Below are positions 36,201 through 47,584 of a stretch of DNA of 64,000 nucleotides, piece by piece. The DNA comes from Nemania diffusa. Taxonomy: Eukaryota > Ascomycota > Sordariomycetes > Xylariales > Xylariaceae. The position numbers and the translations under genes were made by a program. Each line of letters begins with the position of its first letter. Position 1 is the stretch's first letter. Location: contig JBBPUQ010000002.1 of assembly GCA_038501195.1 (NCBI GenBank), positions 1,240,001 through 1,304,000 on the forward strand, written 5' to 3'. The notes beneath the pieces were generated by a model. The model was not told the DNA's origin, ran no database searches, and saw only the letters and a program-made list of their open reading frames with translations.

Positions 36201-38891
36201 TATGAAGCCCACCTAGGTACAGAATACCGAGTTTGAGATATATAGCTATAGGTAAATTTCATTCAGCTCCTATGCTGTACAGACGCAGCATGCACCTATG
36301 AATTGCTCTCTTATCCGAACGTTAAATAAAGTGACATAGCCCTCACGTTTCCCTCCACATGCAACCGAGTGGAAGCCTGGATGTTATATAGATGCGCACG
36401 TATATAAAGAGCTATAATTCTTAAAATAGCTTCTTCTGTGCGCAGTTACGTCCTCTGTGTAGGCTAGGACAGTATCTATATCCATATAGGGAGATTCTGA
36501 ATTGCGATCAATTGTCTATCATTGTCGATAGCATTCACATCCGGGTCAGATCAGCCATTACCTATCTTTACTGACTATGCGCAGAGCTATGCGTAATGTG
36601 TTTTCCTGCTTGTGGTTCGCTTCTGACTGCATAGCCTGCTCCGCCCCCAAGGATTCATCATCACCACCCTAAAGGGCAGTCATCATCCCCAGCCTGAACT
36701 CATCGACTGATGGCCGTAGATATGCAAGTGAGCCCCAACAGGTTTTCGGCCTAGACGGACGGATCTCTTATAAGCTGTATGTAGATGTTTCGTTTCGCTC
36801 TGTTGTTTTATTATTTACCCTCCAAGCGTTCATAATTTCATATCATAAGCGCCGAATAATAGACGACCACAACGCATTGGTTTCGGAATTCGGTAACAGG
36901 TATAAACCCCCGTGTCGTTTATCCCTAGCCATCCGAAGGCCACTTCACATGCATAAATCAATTTCTTCGACTTGACCAGACGCGGATACTTATACTGTTA
37001 CCACGGTAGCACCAGAGGAGGATTCGAGTACTGTGACAGTCGAATGTCTGGTAGGTAGGTAATTTCCATTAAAATAGTCGTGCGACATGTCTTCCGATCA
37101 ACAACCCCAATCTCTTTGCTTTCTCTCCTCGCTAGTCGCGTGTGGTCAAAGAGACGGAGACGGGAACCTGTTCTGAAACGGTCCTTTTTACCACCTGACG
37201 TCACCCGAACATCGCTGAAAACGCTATCACTGCCCTTCTGTGTACTTCTACCCAACCCTATTGGTACCTGTGGCAACGGTAGCCAGAAAGTTTTGGCGAG
37301 GTGGTGTCAATTGGCCGTCACCTTGGTCATTTCGCATGATATATGGCAACACATACTATGGTACATCGAGCGTGGCGAAGAGGCAATACATTTATTTGTA
37401 CACGACAACATTCGTAACCGTACCCGCACTCACACCACACCATCAACACTATTTACCTAGTACATACCTATTATCTAACACCTGCATCTGCCTTATCTAT
37501 CGGTTGGCTGTCACGTCAGGTCCACTTTGAAAATCCATCTGCCAAGGCAGCAGGGGCACCCCCTGTGCCTTCTTTTGTTCGTGTTTGGGAGTTGACTTGA
37601 CCAAGATCAGTTACACGGGAATATTCTATACACGGTGCAGCATGCTGCGGCAAAGTGCTGTATGTACAACCTAACCTTGCTTCAAATACACACACTGCCG
37701 TACTTGGGTCGGGTAAGCCATGAGCTTTGAGATACCTACGCATACTGCCTTAAAAAGTCGTATTTCTATGAGTCTATTCTCTCGACAACATCGAAGGCCG
37801 GCATTTCAATAGTCAGCTACTTAAGTAAGTACCTAGCCTAAGCGCTCTATCTGCCATGTACCTGTTTACTCGAGTACACTAAAGCTCACCCGTCAAGGCA
37901 CCCAATTCAACCCCAACAACTACCTAGCCAACCGGGAAGCGACCAACCACGTCGACAATTAGAGCTGCTAGTCACTAGTGCCTGCTTGCTCCAATCTTTC
38001 CCAGTCAACTTGTTACGACGGCGGGATCCACCACATCGACTTGCCCAAGGTACCTTGCTTCTTGTTATCGCCTTTTCCCATTGTTTATGTAGGTATGTAT
38101 GATTGCGCAGCACAGGCGACGCCACATACAGCTGTTGATTCATTGTTATCATTGCCTACCGCCATTCGTTTCATTTCGCGCCGTCGACGACTAACATATG
38201 AGGAACAAAAGGTCCAGCGCATCATAGCCATATAGTCGCAAAGCCACCTCGCTCGCTCGCTCTCTACAATTACATACCTCCATACACTGTACTCGGTACA
38301 CTACCTACCTAGACTAGTGGCGCTAGTATTACGATCACCGCACGACCTCTATCGTCTCCAGGTCTCTCTCTACCTACCTAATTTTTAGTTCCTGTTGACT
38401 GCTCATTTACTGTCTCTGCGACTTTCAGACTCGAAGAGAACCGCCATCAGAAAGAAGGCCGAAAAAAAGAGACAGTCTACATATACGCCACAAACGGCAG
38501 CGCTGGGGCCGGAGCATCACTTCCTTTTGTTTGTCCGAACAGCGGGTAGTCGAACTAGGGCGCCCCTTACATCTCTCTGCTAAAACATCTATTTACTAGG
38601 TGTGGCCTACGTCTGTCTTTCCTCAAACAGCAACTACCTCCCCATTTCGATAAGGCAGTGTCCGGCTGAAATTAGCAGAGAAACCCACAAGCTTCCCTGT
38701 TAATTCCCAGGATCCGTCAACTACACCGCGGACTACCAGTCGCAGGCTCGAGCTATCGAGAACTGATCTTCGCCTGGTCCACTTTCCTAGACTTTTTTGT
38801 TCTTGATTGCTCCACGATCCCACCGGTCCTTGCCAGGGACATTAACTAATACCGTCATCAAAAGACCGGGTTGCCCTGCCCCTACAGCAAA
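33231..38891. other. 5.7 kb spacer between eL33 and DUF2406 gene
   Basis: No recognisable gene. The eL33 3' UTR occupies the first few hundred bases. Contents include a 13-bp perfect tandem duplication (34442-34467), scattered TAGGTA words and short frames at 34604-34936 and 37080-37460 without family features. The last 500 bp is the promoter of the downstream gene, with CTCGCTCGCTCGCTCTC near 38249-38265. Confidence 0.45.
34442..34467. repeat. Perfect 13-bp tandem duplication
   Basis: GCATGTCCGGCAC occurs twice head to tail with no intervening base. Confidence 0.85.
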
Positions 38892-40354
38892 ATGGCGTCC
38901 TCTATTAATCATAACCCTCATCCGCTGCCTGCTCCGCCAATTCAGCAAGACCAGTACTATACGCCTTATCAGCAACAGCCGGCGGCAGCTCAGGACTACC
39001 AGCAGCAACCTCGTAATTATCCACCGCAGCAAACCCAGCATCAGCAGCGTCCGCAGTACCAACAACAGTACCAGCAGGAGCAGCAGCAACAACGGCCGCC
39101 TCTGCCTCAAATCCCCGACCCAAAACCCCAACAGCAACAACCGCGCATACGCCCTAAATCAAGGGCATTCAGTTTCCGATCCGACAAATCTCAAAAGAGT
39201 GCTAACGGCCCCACCCACAAGGTTGACCTTACTGAGACATCGGCGGAGAAGGAGGCCAAGAGGCTACATAGCAAAGCCGACCCTAGAATGGCGTTGAATG
39301 AGAGGGAGCCTGGTAAGTGACTATTATTCTGGCGATTGCTGCTGGTATCACCTCGACCTACGTTATCTAACAAGTGATTCTAGCTATGGAGGCGCAAACC
39401 GTCTCGGAGCGACCTGCGTTACGATCTATTCAGCATAGAGACCCCCTTGGCAACCCAATTGGTAAGTTCTTTACCTGCATCTTGCAGCATTACAGTAGTA
39501 CTTATCATAATCTAGCTGATCCCGACCGCTCAAACCCTACACGAAGCCGTTGGGAGCGGCCATTAGACACAATTCGGGGGTTCGAAGCAGCTATCGATGG
39601 CGGGTACAATCGCAAATCGTTTTACAGACCCGAGTCAGAGTCCGTCGCCGGCTGGAACAGGAGAAGTAGCTATTACGGAAGTAAGCATGATCATAATGTC
39701 CCACTACATTTAGACCCTATCTCACGATTAATTCGCTCAGACAACGGACGGCCACCCCAGGATAGCTGGCACGGAGGCAGCCGACCAATCCGAATCGAGA
39801 GCGGCATGTATGACCAGCGACAATCAGCTATGGTCATGAATTCAAGAGATAGCTACTACGAGGGCTTCGATGGTGGTCCGTATAGCAATGGGGGCCCGGG
39901 CATGGGAGCGCGAAATAGGATTTCGCGGAACCAATCAGAGCCCCAGTTGAATGGACGAGAGCGCAATGTCTATCCGATAGCGAATAACCATCGATCGTAC
40001 GAGACGGTTGCATCTGGCTCGGGAAGTGGTAGCATGGGCGAACCAATAGGCTACCAAACTGATCCTACTAGTAGTGAAAACAGTTCCATCGATCGCCGGT
40101 CACCACCAAAACGTCAGGATCCAATTAACGACTATGGCATAAGCTTTGGCCAATCGCCATCCTACCAAGCTCCAGGTCTTAGTCTCAGCCAAGGTCGTGT
40201 AGAAAATCCGCCTCCGCTACCGCGTAAAGACCAGGGATCTATATTGAGAAAACCGTCAAAAGCAACAACTAGCAATGAAAACTCGCAAGAACGTCCGGGC
40301 ATGGGCGAAAAACGAAAAAGCTGGTTCATGCGGCGATTTAGCAAGAATTCTTAA
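38892..40354 (+). CDS. DUF2406-domain protein with Pro/Gln-rich N-terminus
   Basis: Unknown function; yeast members of DUF2406 are poorly characterised cell-periphery proteins. Exons 38892-39312, 39384-39461 and 39516-40354 give 445 residues. Residues 1-90 are Gln/Pro/Tyr-rich and disordered. The family core follows: IQHRDPLGNPI, ADPDRSNPTRSRWERPLDT and IRGFEAAIDGGYNRKSFYR. The first part lies before the second intron and the rest right after it. The C-terminus is Ser/Pro-rich with a basic end (KRKSWFMRRFSK). An internal 60-nt stretch, 39681-39740, starts GTAAGC and ends TTCGCTCAG and contains no stop in this frame; if spliced it gives YYGNNGRPPQ and a 425-residue protein, which I consider at least as likely. 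Confidence 0.8.
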
Positions 40355-41153
40355 TACATGAAGGCCCGAGCCAACAACGACACACTTTCATCAAGTTGCA
40401 ATTTTTCGTAACCACGAAGATACCCTCATTCTATATCCTTTTTTTTTGTCCGATTTGTATGGGCGGGTGAAGGTGGTGGCATTAATGGTGGCCGCTTAGG
40501 TGGGTTCACTTGGGGGCGGAGGCTGTTTCGAGTCCCGCGACGGTTATACAAGCGCAGCACCACAAGAGCATACATGCATGGAGTTGTTGGTGGCTGGTTT
40601 AGGTTCGGGTCTGCGCACCTGCTCGGAAGCGTATGTGGTTTAGGAATGACGAGGACTGATGAATTACGTCTGCTCCTAGATAGGCATTAATCATTATCGA
40701 TGTGATGATGCAACTATAAATATTTGAAAGGGGGAGATGAATCAATTCCCGTGCAAATACTTAGCCTTACGCTTACCTAAGATCTTTGGAGGTAAATACA
40801 TGTAGCCTCTCAAGGCTGTGATGCCGAAAGCACATAGGGAGAACCCCGCGGCAAAGTTTAATATTGGCATACAATGCCTGGTTATTCACGTCCGCCTTGC
40901 TCATCTTGAAATTGAAATGACGATTCACCTACAGTCCGGATATGCGCATAATAGGCAGTTAACATGTGGGTGATTGTAACATTAGAATAAAAATCCGTCA
41001 GTGTAAACTTCAACTCCTACTATCCCTCTGGCTCGACCCTTACGAGGTCAATATGGGCGTAGTGCTGAAATAGACGCTACATTAAAGCATTTTTACATAT
41101 ACGATAGCGCCCGGGTCATGCCTCTGATACTCGGACAAAATGATACAGATAAT
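40355..41153. other. Spacer between convergent DUF2406 and VMA21 genes
   Basis: 3' regions of two convergent genes; T-rich run at about 40439-40447. No coding region is seen. Confidence 0.55.
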
Positions 41154-41852
41154 CTACTCTGCTTTCCCTTGCCTGTCTTTCTGCTTCTTCTTCTTTTCGG
41201 CCTCGAGCTGGTCGCTCTGGTCCTCGTTCATAGCGACGATTACATATCCTACCAGCACCACATTGGCAAGGATAGCCGCTAGTGCGCCGGCGTACGTCGA
41301 GTTGCCTTCAAGGGGTGTTAACGAGGTTTTCAGAAGCGGTGAGAAACATAGTAGATAAGGTAAACTGGGTTGGAAGTCACACGTGCGAAGGCTAATTTTG
41401 TTGAGGCGGTTATGTAACGTACCTCTGAAAATGGTGTTTACTGTCAGGAAATAGGAGCCGATGGGGATCACAACCATAGCAAATGTGAAGGCTAGGAGCT
41501 TGATGATGACATCCCTAACAAAAAGGCCATCGTTAGCTAGCTCTCGGGAGTAGGTCTTCTCGATCTAGCTTCGTTCTCATTGCTGCCTTATTTCAGCAGG
41601 CAATTTTCGCTCTCACCCAGTATCCTTGCCTTTTAGAGTAGCAGGAAGAGCCCAGTTCCGCTAATTTCAATGCAAAACCTGAAAAGACGGGGATAAAAGG
41701 CAATCCAAGGGCTCGGACGACGGCGGATCAACTCACATTGGCACGGCCGGTGCGGTGCTTGACTGTCCGCCAGCTGCAGGGCTGGACTGGAGGTCTTCGT
41801 CATCCTTATCGAGAATGGTCTTCTCAGAGGCGATTATACGTCGAGATGTCAT
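41154..41852 (-). CDS. VMA21: V-ATPase assembly integral membrane protein VMA21
   Basis: ER chaperone for assembly of the V0 sector of the vacuolar H+-ATPase. Exons 41852-41737, 41514-41423 and 41305-41154 give 119 residues. The N-terminus MTSRRIIASEKTIL matches the family. Two transmembrane helices follow, starting VIIKLLAFTFAMVVIPIGSY and YAGALAAILANVVLVGYVIV, joined by a short luminal loop (VNTIFRGNSTYAG). The C-terminal tail after AMNEDQSDQ is Lys-rich, as expected for ER retrieval. Intron 1 is long for the region (222 nt). Both splice sites of intron 2 are fixed by the conserved FRGNSTY junction. Confidence 0.95.
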
Positions 41853-43015
41853 TGTTCCGGACTGTCCAAGTGAGAATAGCAAACCCTTGGCGTATATAAT
41901 GAGTTTGTTGGATTTGCTGTGTAGTCTAATTGGCTGAGAATGCAGTGAGGCTCAATTTAGAAATCAATAAGGTGTAGCTAGCCTAAGTGGGGCCAGCGCG
42001 GGAAGCTCGCAGAGGTACCTTAGCTGTACCAAAATTGTGGTGTGGTAGCGTGACTCAATTATCAACATACTCAAGTGTTTCTTGTTTTGTATGAGCCCGG
42101 GCCTGAAAATAAAGGTAGACCGAAAAGTTATACATATAATTGAGCCAGTTGCCACATAAAATATCAATCTCTTACCACACTTTTCTTACCTATTTACTTC
42201 GTAATACTTTATATTAGTACTGTGTAACTTATAGATATTTATGTATATACAGACGAAATATTTCCCCCTATCCGGGCTGACTTCGTACTGAATGACCGCT
42301 TGGCTCTAGAAAACTACTAGACCTCAGTTACTGTAGTGAGGTGTTGGGTCGTAAATCGAAAGAAGAATCGGTAGGTACGAACGGAAGGGCTCCTCACTGC
42401 TCTATCACACTTAGTTGCCTGCAAACATCGCCTAAGTAGAGACTTTAAAACTACGACATCCAACAATCCAGTCTTTCCATGTACCTACCTAGGTACTTAA
42501 CCCAGGCAAGGAATTAAGTAGGTACCTTAAGTACCTACCTGGTACTTAGTGGATTAGGTAAGTACCTCTGTACAGAGTACCTAGATACTTCCATTAACAG
42601 CAGGCACAGACCATTCATTAATCAATTAAAGTTGGCGAACCCAACCCCCCCGCAGTCAGCTGATAGCGCGATTCCCCAGTGGTTAAGCTCCCTTGGCGCG
42701 TACTAAAACCGCGTTTTGGTTCCCACCTCCCACTTTGGTTCAAATTTTTAGTTGTTTTGCCGACTTCGTCTTCCCGCCCGCTGTCCCGGCTCTCGAAGCT
42801 CATGATCACTCTTAGTCATCTTATTGTTGAAGCGTTTCTTTGTCACACTTACCGGTAACACTTTGGTATTTTGTTAAGTCTTCTGCCTCGTAGAAGTCAA
42901 GACCGACACGCCTAGATCGAATCTACACCAATCATCTGCAGCTATAAGCTGTGATACCTGCCAGTGGGATAATAGGGTCACTTAAGCTCGTGGGTACGGA
43001 CAAGGTGGTCTGGGA
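41853..43015. promoter_or_regulatory. Divergent promoter region, VMA21 / FUN30-type gene
   Basis: About 1.16 kb between divergent starts. It contains the palindrome cluster listed separately and AT-rich stretches (42180-42260). A pyrimidine-rich stretch lies around 42760-42800 on the FUN30 side. No coding sequence is supported. Confidence 0.5.
42481..42590. repeat. Cluster of TAGGTA palindromes and hairpins
   Basis: Includes a perfect TACCTAGGTA (42486-42495), a GTAGGTAC/GTACCTAC hairpin with a 5-nt loop (42518-42538) and the dodecamer CTCTGTACAGAG (42566-42577). The same words recur in other promoters of this window. Confidence 0.75.
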
Positions 43016-46000
43016 ATGCCACGGTCGTCACGATCCCCCAGGAAGAGCTCTCCTTGTCTCCCAACAACACCCAGAATGCAACGCCACAGTGAGAAGGCCG
43101 GGGGGCTGGGGGCCAAGGAGCCTGACTATATTGAGCTGGAGGACGATGATCTGGACGAGCTCATGATGAGCATTCCGTGTTCTTCGCCATTCTTCACCCA
43201 GCCAACGCAGGTTGTAAAGCGAGGCACGCAGCCCACTCAAATTGTTGGACGAACTACACAACCTACACAACTAATTGGCCGAGCAACACAACCTACTCAG
43301 ATACTCGATCGCACAACTCAGCTAACACAGATCACGGGTAGAACCACGTTGCGACCGCCATCTTCCCCGCTTGGCCCAAGCTCACCGAGTACGGCAATTG
43401 AGGTACCAGCCTCATCACCTTTTCAGTCCAAATCTCAGCCCAGGACATCACCCCTAGTAGAAAAGAAGAAAGAAGTAGCAGGTCGTATTGGATCCCTCAT
43501 GGCCCCTGCTGGAACATCCTTCAGGCCACCGGCAGCGCGGCCCGTCAATTCGAGCCGTCCGGTCGCTAAGTTTAAAACCTACTTGAACATATCAGACGAT
43601 GAACTAAGCGAGGATTACAAACACCACGACAGCTCAGGGGATGACTCCCCTATGAGGGGAGATATTAAGCCTTCTTCCTTCATTAAAAAAGATATCGCTC
43701 CCCTTGAAACTATCGAAGCTAAGCCTGCGTGGACCGCAGGTCGTGATATTGAGCTAAGAGATATTCACGACTTGAGACTACGACATCTGACAAAAGATGT
43801 GTACAAAATCGTGTCAAAGAATAAGCCTACAATAACGATTAAAGCCTGTCGAGATGCCCTAACGAGTGGTATTGGGTGGCAAGTCTCAAAGGCAGTGAAT
43901 CTATTGTTAGGCAATTCGATTAGCCAATCTAGTAACGCCTCATTGTCTAAACTTCCTACTAAAACAAAACAATCAACCTTAACGAAGCCTTTCAGAACCC
44001 TTAGCAATTCTAAAAGCCCTACTAAATCGTCTTTCTCACAAAAGGATTGTTCGCTCACTTCTAATTCAACCACCTCTTCCACCCCTACTTCACACTCTTC
44101 TGCAGCCTCGTCATTTACTAAGGGCAGTCAACAGCCTCCACGCAGACGCTTAGTACAAGGCCGAAAGCAAAAATCGCCTACACCTCCTCCCGTGTTTTCA
44201 GTTCCCTCATCAGCATCATCAGCACCAACTACACCAGCACAGTCAGAAGATCAATCACCTAAAAAGGAACTTGCGCCATCTGCAATGGCAACAGTTGCAT
44301 CTATCTCCCAGGTTAGACTTGAGCCCGCTGCTCAACCTCGCCGACGCCTTCAGCGTGGCCGCCGCAACCGTACCCCTCCGCCCGCAGTTATCAGCCTCGA
44401 TTCAGACTTGGAATCTGACTCGGAATTTCCTCCCCCGAGTCGTCTTCTCCCGCGCAAGCGAAAGGCTGAAGCGGAAGTTCAGCCCGAGCCCGTTGATATT
44501 TCATCAGGGTCTGATCACGAAGTAGATTCTGTTGCAAACTCTACTGTTCAGCACTCGCCTCGCCACGGGCAAGTCCTCGACTATCTTAATTCTTGCACAG
44601 CCGAATCACTTGCTCAGATAACTGGTTTTTCTGCAGCAGATTCCAAACTCATCGTATCCTGTCGCCCTTTCACTTCGGTTTTTGACGCAGAAATTGTGTC
44701 AAAGAAGGAGTCGAAGTCAAAGTCAAAGGCCAAACGCGTCCAAATAGGTTCGCTGTTTGTCGAGAAGCTGACTTCCTGGTTTGCAGCATTTCATGCCGCT
44801 TCAGAGGTCATTAAGCATTGTGAGAATCGGGGCAGGAGACTACAGGAAGCTATGGCCAACTGGCCCATGGACAAGAATGGCAAAGTCCAAGCAGGAACTG
44901 TATTACCGATATCAGAGAAGCCTCGTCTCATGGCCGATGAGATTACACTTAAATCATACCAACTTCTCGGCCTCAATTGGATGAACCTGCTTCATTCCAA
45001 AGGATTCAGCGGCATACTTGCAGACGATATGGGCCTCGGGAAAACTTGCCAAGTCATCTCTATCATCGCGCATTTGGTCGGCACGTATGACGAAAACTCC
45101 GGCAACACGAGACCATGGCCTTGCCTTGTTGTTGTACCTCCTAGTGTGTGTGAAAACTGGATGGCCGAGTTTGAACGATTTGCTCCTGAGCTGAGTGTTT
45201 GCCCATACCTAGGAAAAGACCGGCGTAATATGGACCCCGAGGAGGCTCGGAACAATCATGTGATCTTAACCAGCTACTCTCAGGTCGAGAAAGCGAAAGA
45301 GGACCTTCGATGGTTGCAAGATTTGGATCCGTATGCTGCAATCTTCGACGAGGGCCATAAGTTGAAGAATCGTAAGAATCTTGTTTACAAACAGATGATG
45401 CGAGTCCCAACTCAGTGGCGCTTGATTCTTAGTGGCACCCCCGTCCAGAACAACCTCAAGGAACTCCTCACGCTCCTGCATTTTGTTGAACCGGCTCTCT
45501 TCGGTGATAAAATCTTTGATCAACTTGATACTATCTTTGAAGCAAAGGTACCAAACAAAGAAATTCATAACTTCGCAGCGTTAGCCAAGGAGCGTGTGTC
45601 GAACGCGCGAGCAATAATGGCCCCCTTTATACTACAACGCAGGAAAGAGGAGGTTCTTGATCTAGCGAAGAAGACCGAGCATAATGTGGTTGTCGATATG
45701 CATCCTAAGCAGAAGGCCATATATGAAGAGGTTAAAGGACGTTACCTTGTGCCGAAGAAACAACGGGGCTCGTCAACGATTAAAGATTCGCATTCTTGGA
45801 TGCAGCTTCGAAAAGCGGCAATCCACCACCAACTTTTCCGTGTCCACTTCACCGATGATATTGTGAAGAATATGGTTGACATTTTATGGAATAAGTGTAG
45901 TGAGGAAGAGCTATATGTTCAAAGCAAGGCTGATCGTCACAAAGCGCTCTTGCTTGAGAGCTATATGGACAAGTCGGATTTCCAGTTACATCTAGAGTGT

Positions 46001-46621
46001 AAGCACTTCGACAAATACATCGGCCAGTTTGATATCCCCAACCGGTCCTGGGAAGAGGGCCCTAAAGTTCAAAAGCTTCTTGAACTTGTCCGCGGCTATA
46101 TAAAAAAAGGGGATCGCGTTCTAGTTTTCAGCCGATTCGATCTTGTTATCGATATTCTTCGCGAGACCCTAGCTTTCGCTAATATTCCATACTGCGAGCT
46201 GACTGGATCCACCGACATATCTGATCGTTTCCCTGAAATCGAGCGGTACAACGAGAACCCGGATATTCCTGTGTTCCTTCTTACGACAGGTGCTGGAGGA
46301 ACTGGCCTTAACCTGACTGCTGCTAACAAGATCATTATCTTCGACCAATCCGACAATCCACAGGATGACGTGCAAGCGTCCAACCGAGCGCACCGCATCG
46401 GACAGACGCGCGACGTAGAGGTCATTCGCCTTATCACAAGAGACTCGGTTGAGGGACTCATCTTCAATTCTTGTGTCAAGAAGCTTATGCTTGCCCGCAT
46501 TGTCGAGGGCAATATCCCAGTTGACGAAGACACCGAGAGCGAATCAGTAGAGCAGCAATGCCGCAGGCTTATGCTCCTTGAGGGAGAGGCTGCTGGTAAG
46601 CCTGCCTCGCAAGTTGCCTAA
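43016..46621 (+). CDS. FUN30: SNF2-family chromatin remodeller, Fun30/SMARCAD1 type
   Basis: ATP-dependent nucleosome remodeller acting in heterochromatin maintenance and DNA-end resection; nuclear. One uninterrupted 1201-residue frame. The N-terminal third is disordered and carries five 10-residue TQPTQ repeats (61-110). A CUE-like helical segment is at about 241-297, and a helix-hairpin-like segment LNSCTAESLAQITGF at about 520-560. Motor motifs: DDMGLGKT (about 668), DEGHKLKN (about 777, the DEGH form typical of the Fun30/Swr1/Ino80 side), LILSGTPVQNN, GGTGLNLTAANK and NRAHRIGQTRDVEV (about 1120). The start at 43016 is upstream of a second in-frame ATG at 43076; both precede all domains. 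Intronless, unlike almost all neighbours. Confidence 0.93.
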   Translation: MPRSSRSPRKSSPCLPTTPRMQRHSEKAGGLGAKEPDYIELEDDDLDELMMSIPCSSPFFTQPTQVVKRGTQPTQIVGRTTQPTQLIGRATQPTQILDRTTQLTQITGRTTLRPPSSPLGPSSPSTAIEVPASSPFQSKSQPRTSPLVEKKKEVAGRIGSLMAPAGTSFRPPAARPVNSSRPVAKFKTYLNISDDELSEDYKHHDSSGDDSPMRGDIKPSSFIKKDIAPLETIEAKPAWTAGRDIELRDIHDLRLRHLTKDVYKIVSKNKPTITIKACRDALTSGIGWQVSKAVNLLLGNSISQSSNASLSKLPTKTKQSTLTKPFRTLSNSKSPTKSSFSQKDCSLTSNSTTSSTPTSHSSAASSFTKGSQQPPRRRLVQGRKQKSPTPPPVFSVPSSASSAPTTPAQSEDQSPKKELAPSAMATVASISQVRLEPAAQPRRRLQRGRRNRTPPPAVISLDSDLESDSEFPPPSRLLPRKRKAEAEVQPEPVDISSGSDHEVDSVANSTVQHSPRHGQVLDYLNSCTAESLAQITGFSAADSKLIVSCRPFTSVFDAEIVSKKESKSKSKAKRVQIGSLFVEKLTSWFAAFHAASEVIKHCENRGRRLQEAMANWPMDKNGKVQAGTVLPISEKPRLMADEITLKSYQLLGLNWMNLLHSKGFSGILADDMGLGKTCQVISIIAHLVGTYDENSGNTRPWPCLVVVPPSVCENWMAEFERFAPELSVCPYLGKDRRNMDPEEARNNHVILTSYSQVEKAKEDLRWLQDLDPYAAIFDEGHKLKNRKNLVYKQMMRVPTQWRLILSGTPVQNNLKELLTLLHFVEPALFGDKIFDQLDTIFEAKVPNKEIHNFAALAKERVSNARAIMAPFILQRRKEEVLDLAKKTEHNVVVDMHPKQKAIYEEVKGRYLVPKKQRGSSTIKDSHSWMQLRKAAIHHQLFRVHFTDDIVKNMVDILWNKCSEEELYVQSKADRHKALLLESYMDKSDFQLHLECKHFDKYIGQFDIPNRSWEEGPKVQKLLELVRGYIKKGDRVLVFSRFDLVIDILRETLAFANIPYCELTGSTDISDRFPEIERYNENPDIPVFLLTTGAGGTGLNLTAANKIIIFDQSDNPQDDVQASNRAHRIGQTRDVEVIRLITRDSVEGLIFNSCVKKLMLARIVEGNIPVDEDTESESVEQQCRRLMLLEGEAAGKPASQVA
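43196..43345 (+). repeat. Five in-frame 30-bp units encoding TQ-rich decapeptides
   Basis: Units follow TQPTQ-hydrophobic-hydrophobic-G/K/D-R-T/A/G. DNA identity between units is reduced mostly at third positions while TQ pairs are kept, which suggests an old repeat retained by selection on the protein. Confidence 0.85.
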
Positions 46622-47584
46622 TTCATCGGCCAGGGACACTGGTACATTGCATTCAGCGTTATCAATTTCTAATCTCTTCTTCGGTCACTCTCAAGCGATA
46701 CCCTTGTTTTATTTCCCGGCGTATCTTCTCATGGGAATCCGGCAACTTCACACCCATACACATCGTCCCTTTGTATTTCAAGTGTGTAAGGCATTTACAA
46801 AAGGAACGGTAAAGCGAGGGCTTTCCGCAACTATAGATTAAGCATAGAGACTCGATTCAGACGCATGGGCACACACTACACACACCTCCGAGTACACAGG
46901 CATAGACCTATATAAGCTTGAAAGACACGACATGTACGATTTCTTCAGGCCGATTTCTGGCCACGTATTTAGAAGGTGGTGGGGTAGCGAATACCCCTTC
47001 CTCGCATTGCTATATTTGGTCACAGGCGGCGTTACGCACTTGGCATTCACATCTGAAAGAAATTCGCGCGAGACAAGGCCCTTGGTATAAGGGATCTCGA
47101 GTATTGAAGGATGGAATAGACTCACTCTTGTTGTTTCATACCTCATGCTTTGTTGGCAAATGCATGAGGAAAGAGCAAGTATTTGTTATAGATGATGCGT
47201 GAGGGTTCGTGTATACATATAGATAGACTAGCAGCGGGCGTTGAATCCTGCGTTTGACTTTACGTCTAGTAATGATCATCTTTCGTAATTCATCTACTTA
47301 TTTGCCTCCTGGTAGACTCAGATACAAAAATTACGGTCTTGAGCTGTCATGGTACACAGTAGTGTATAGCACAATTATTAAGATTATTTTTCCCCCTGTG
47401 GTGACTGTAATTCATGACCCGAGAAGTGGCTCTCGTCATATCCCTACTCGATAGTAGCAAACCAGTAGTGTTAATACAGCAATACAATCCCGCATATCTA
47501 GCAAATATCTTCACAAATACGAAGCCCTGGTTATACCATTCTACATAGCTAGTATCCCCTCATCAATGTAGTAAAGTCCCTTAA
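46622..47584. other. Spacer between convergent FUN30-type and coiled-coil genes
   Basis: 3' regions of convergent genes; a CACACATACAC-type run lies near 46748-46762 and again near 46869-46885. No coding region is supported. Confidence 0.5.

Noticed and set aside
42650..42745. Possible tRNA (CCCAGTGGTTAAG and TTTGGTTC words)
   Set aside because: D, anticodon and acceptor stems cannot be paired; spacing is wrong.
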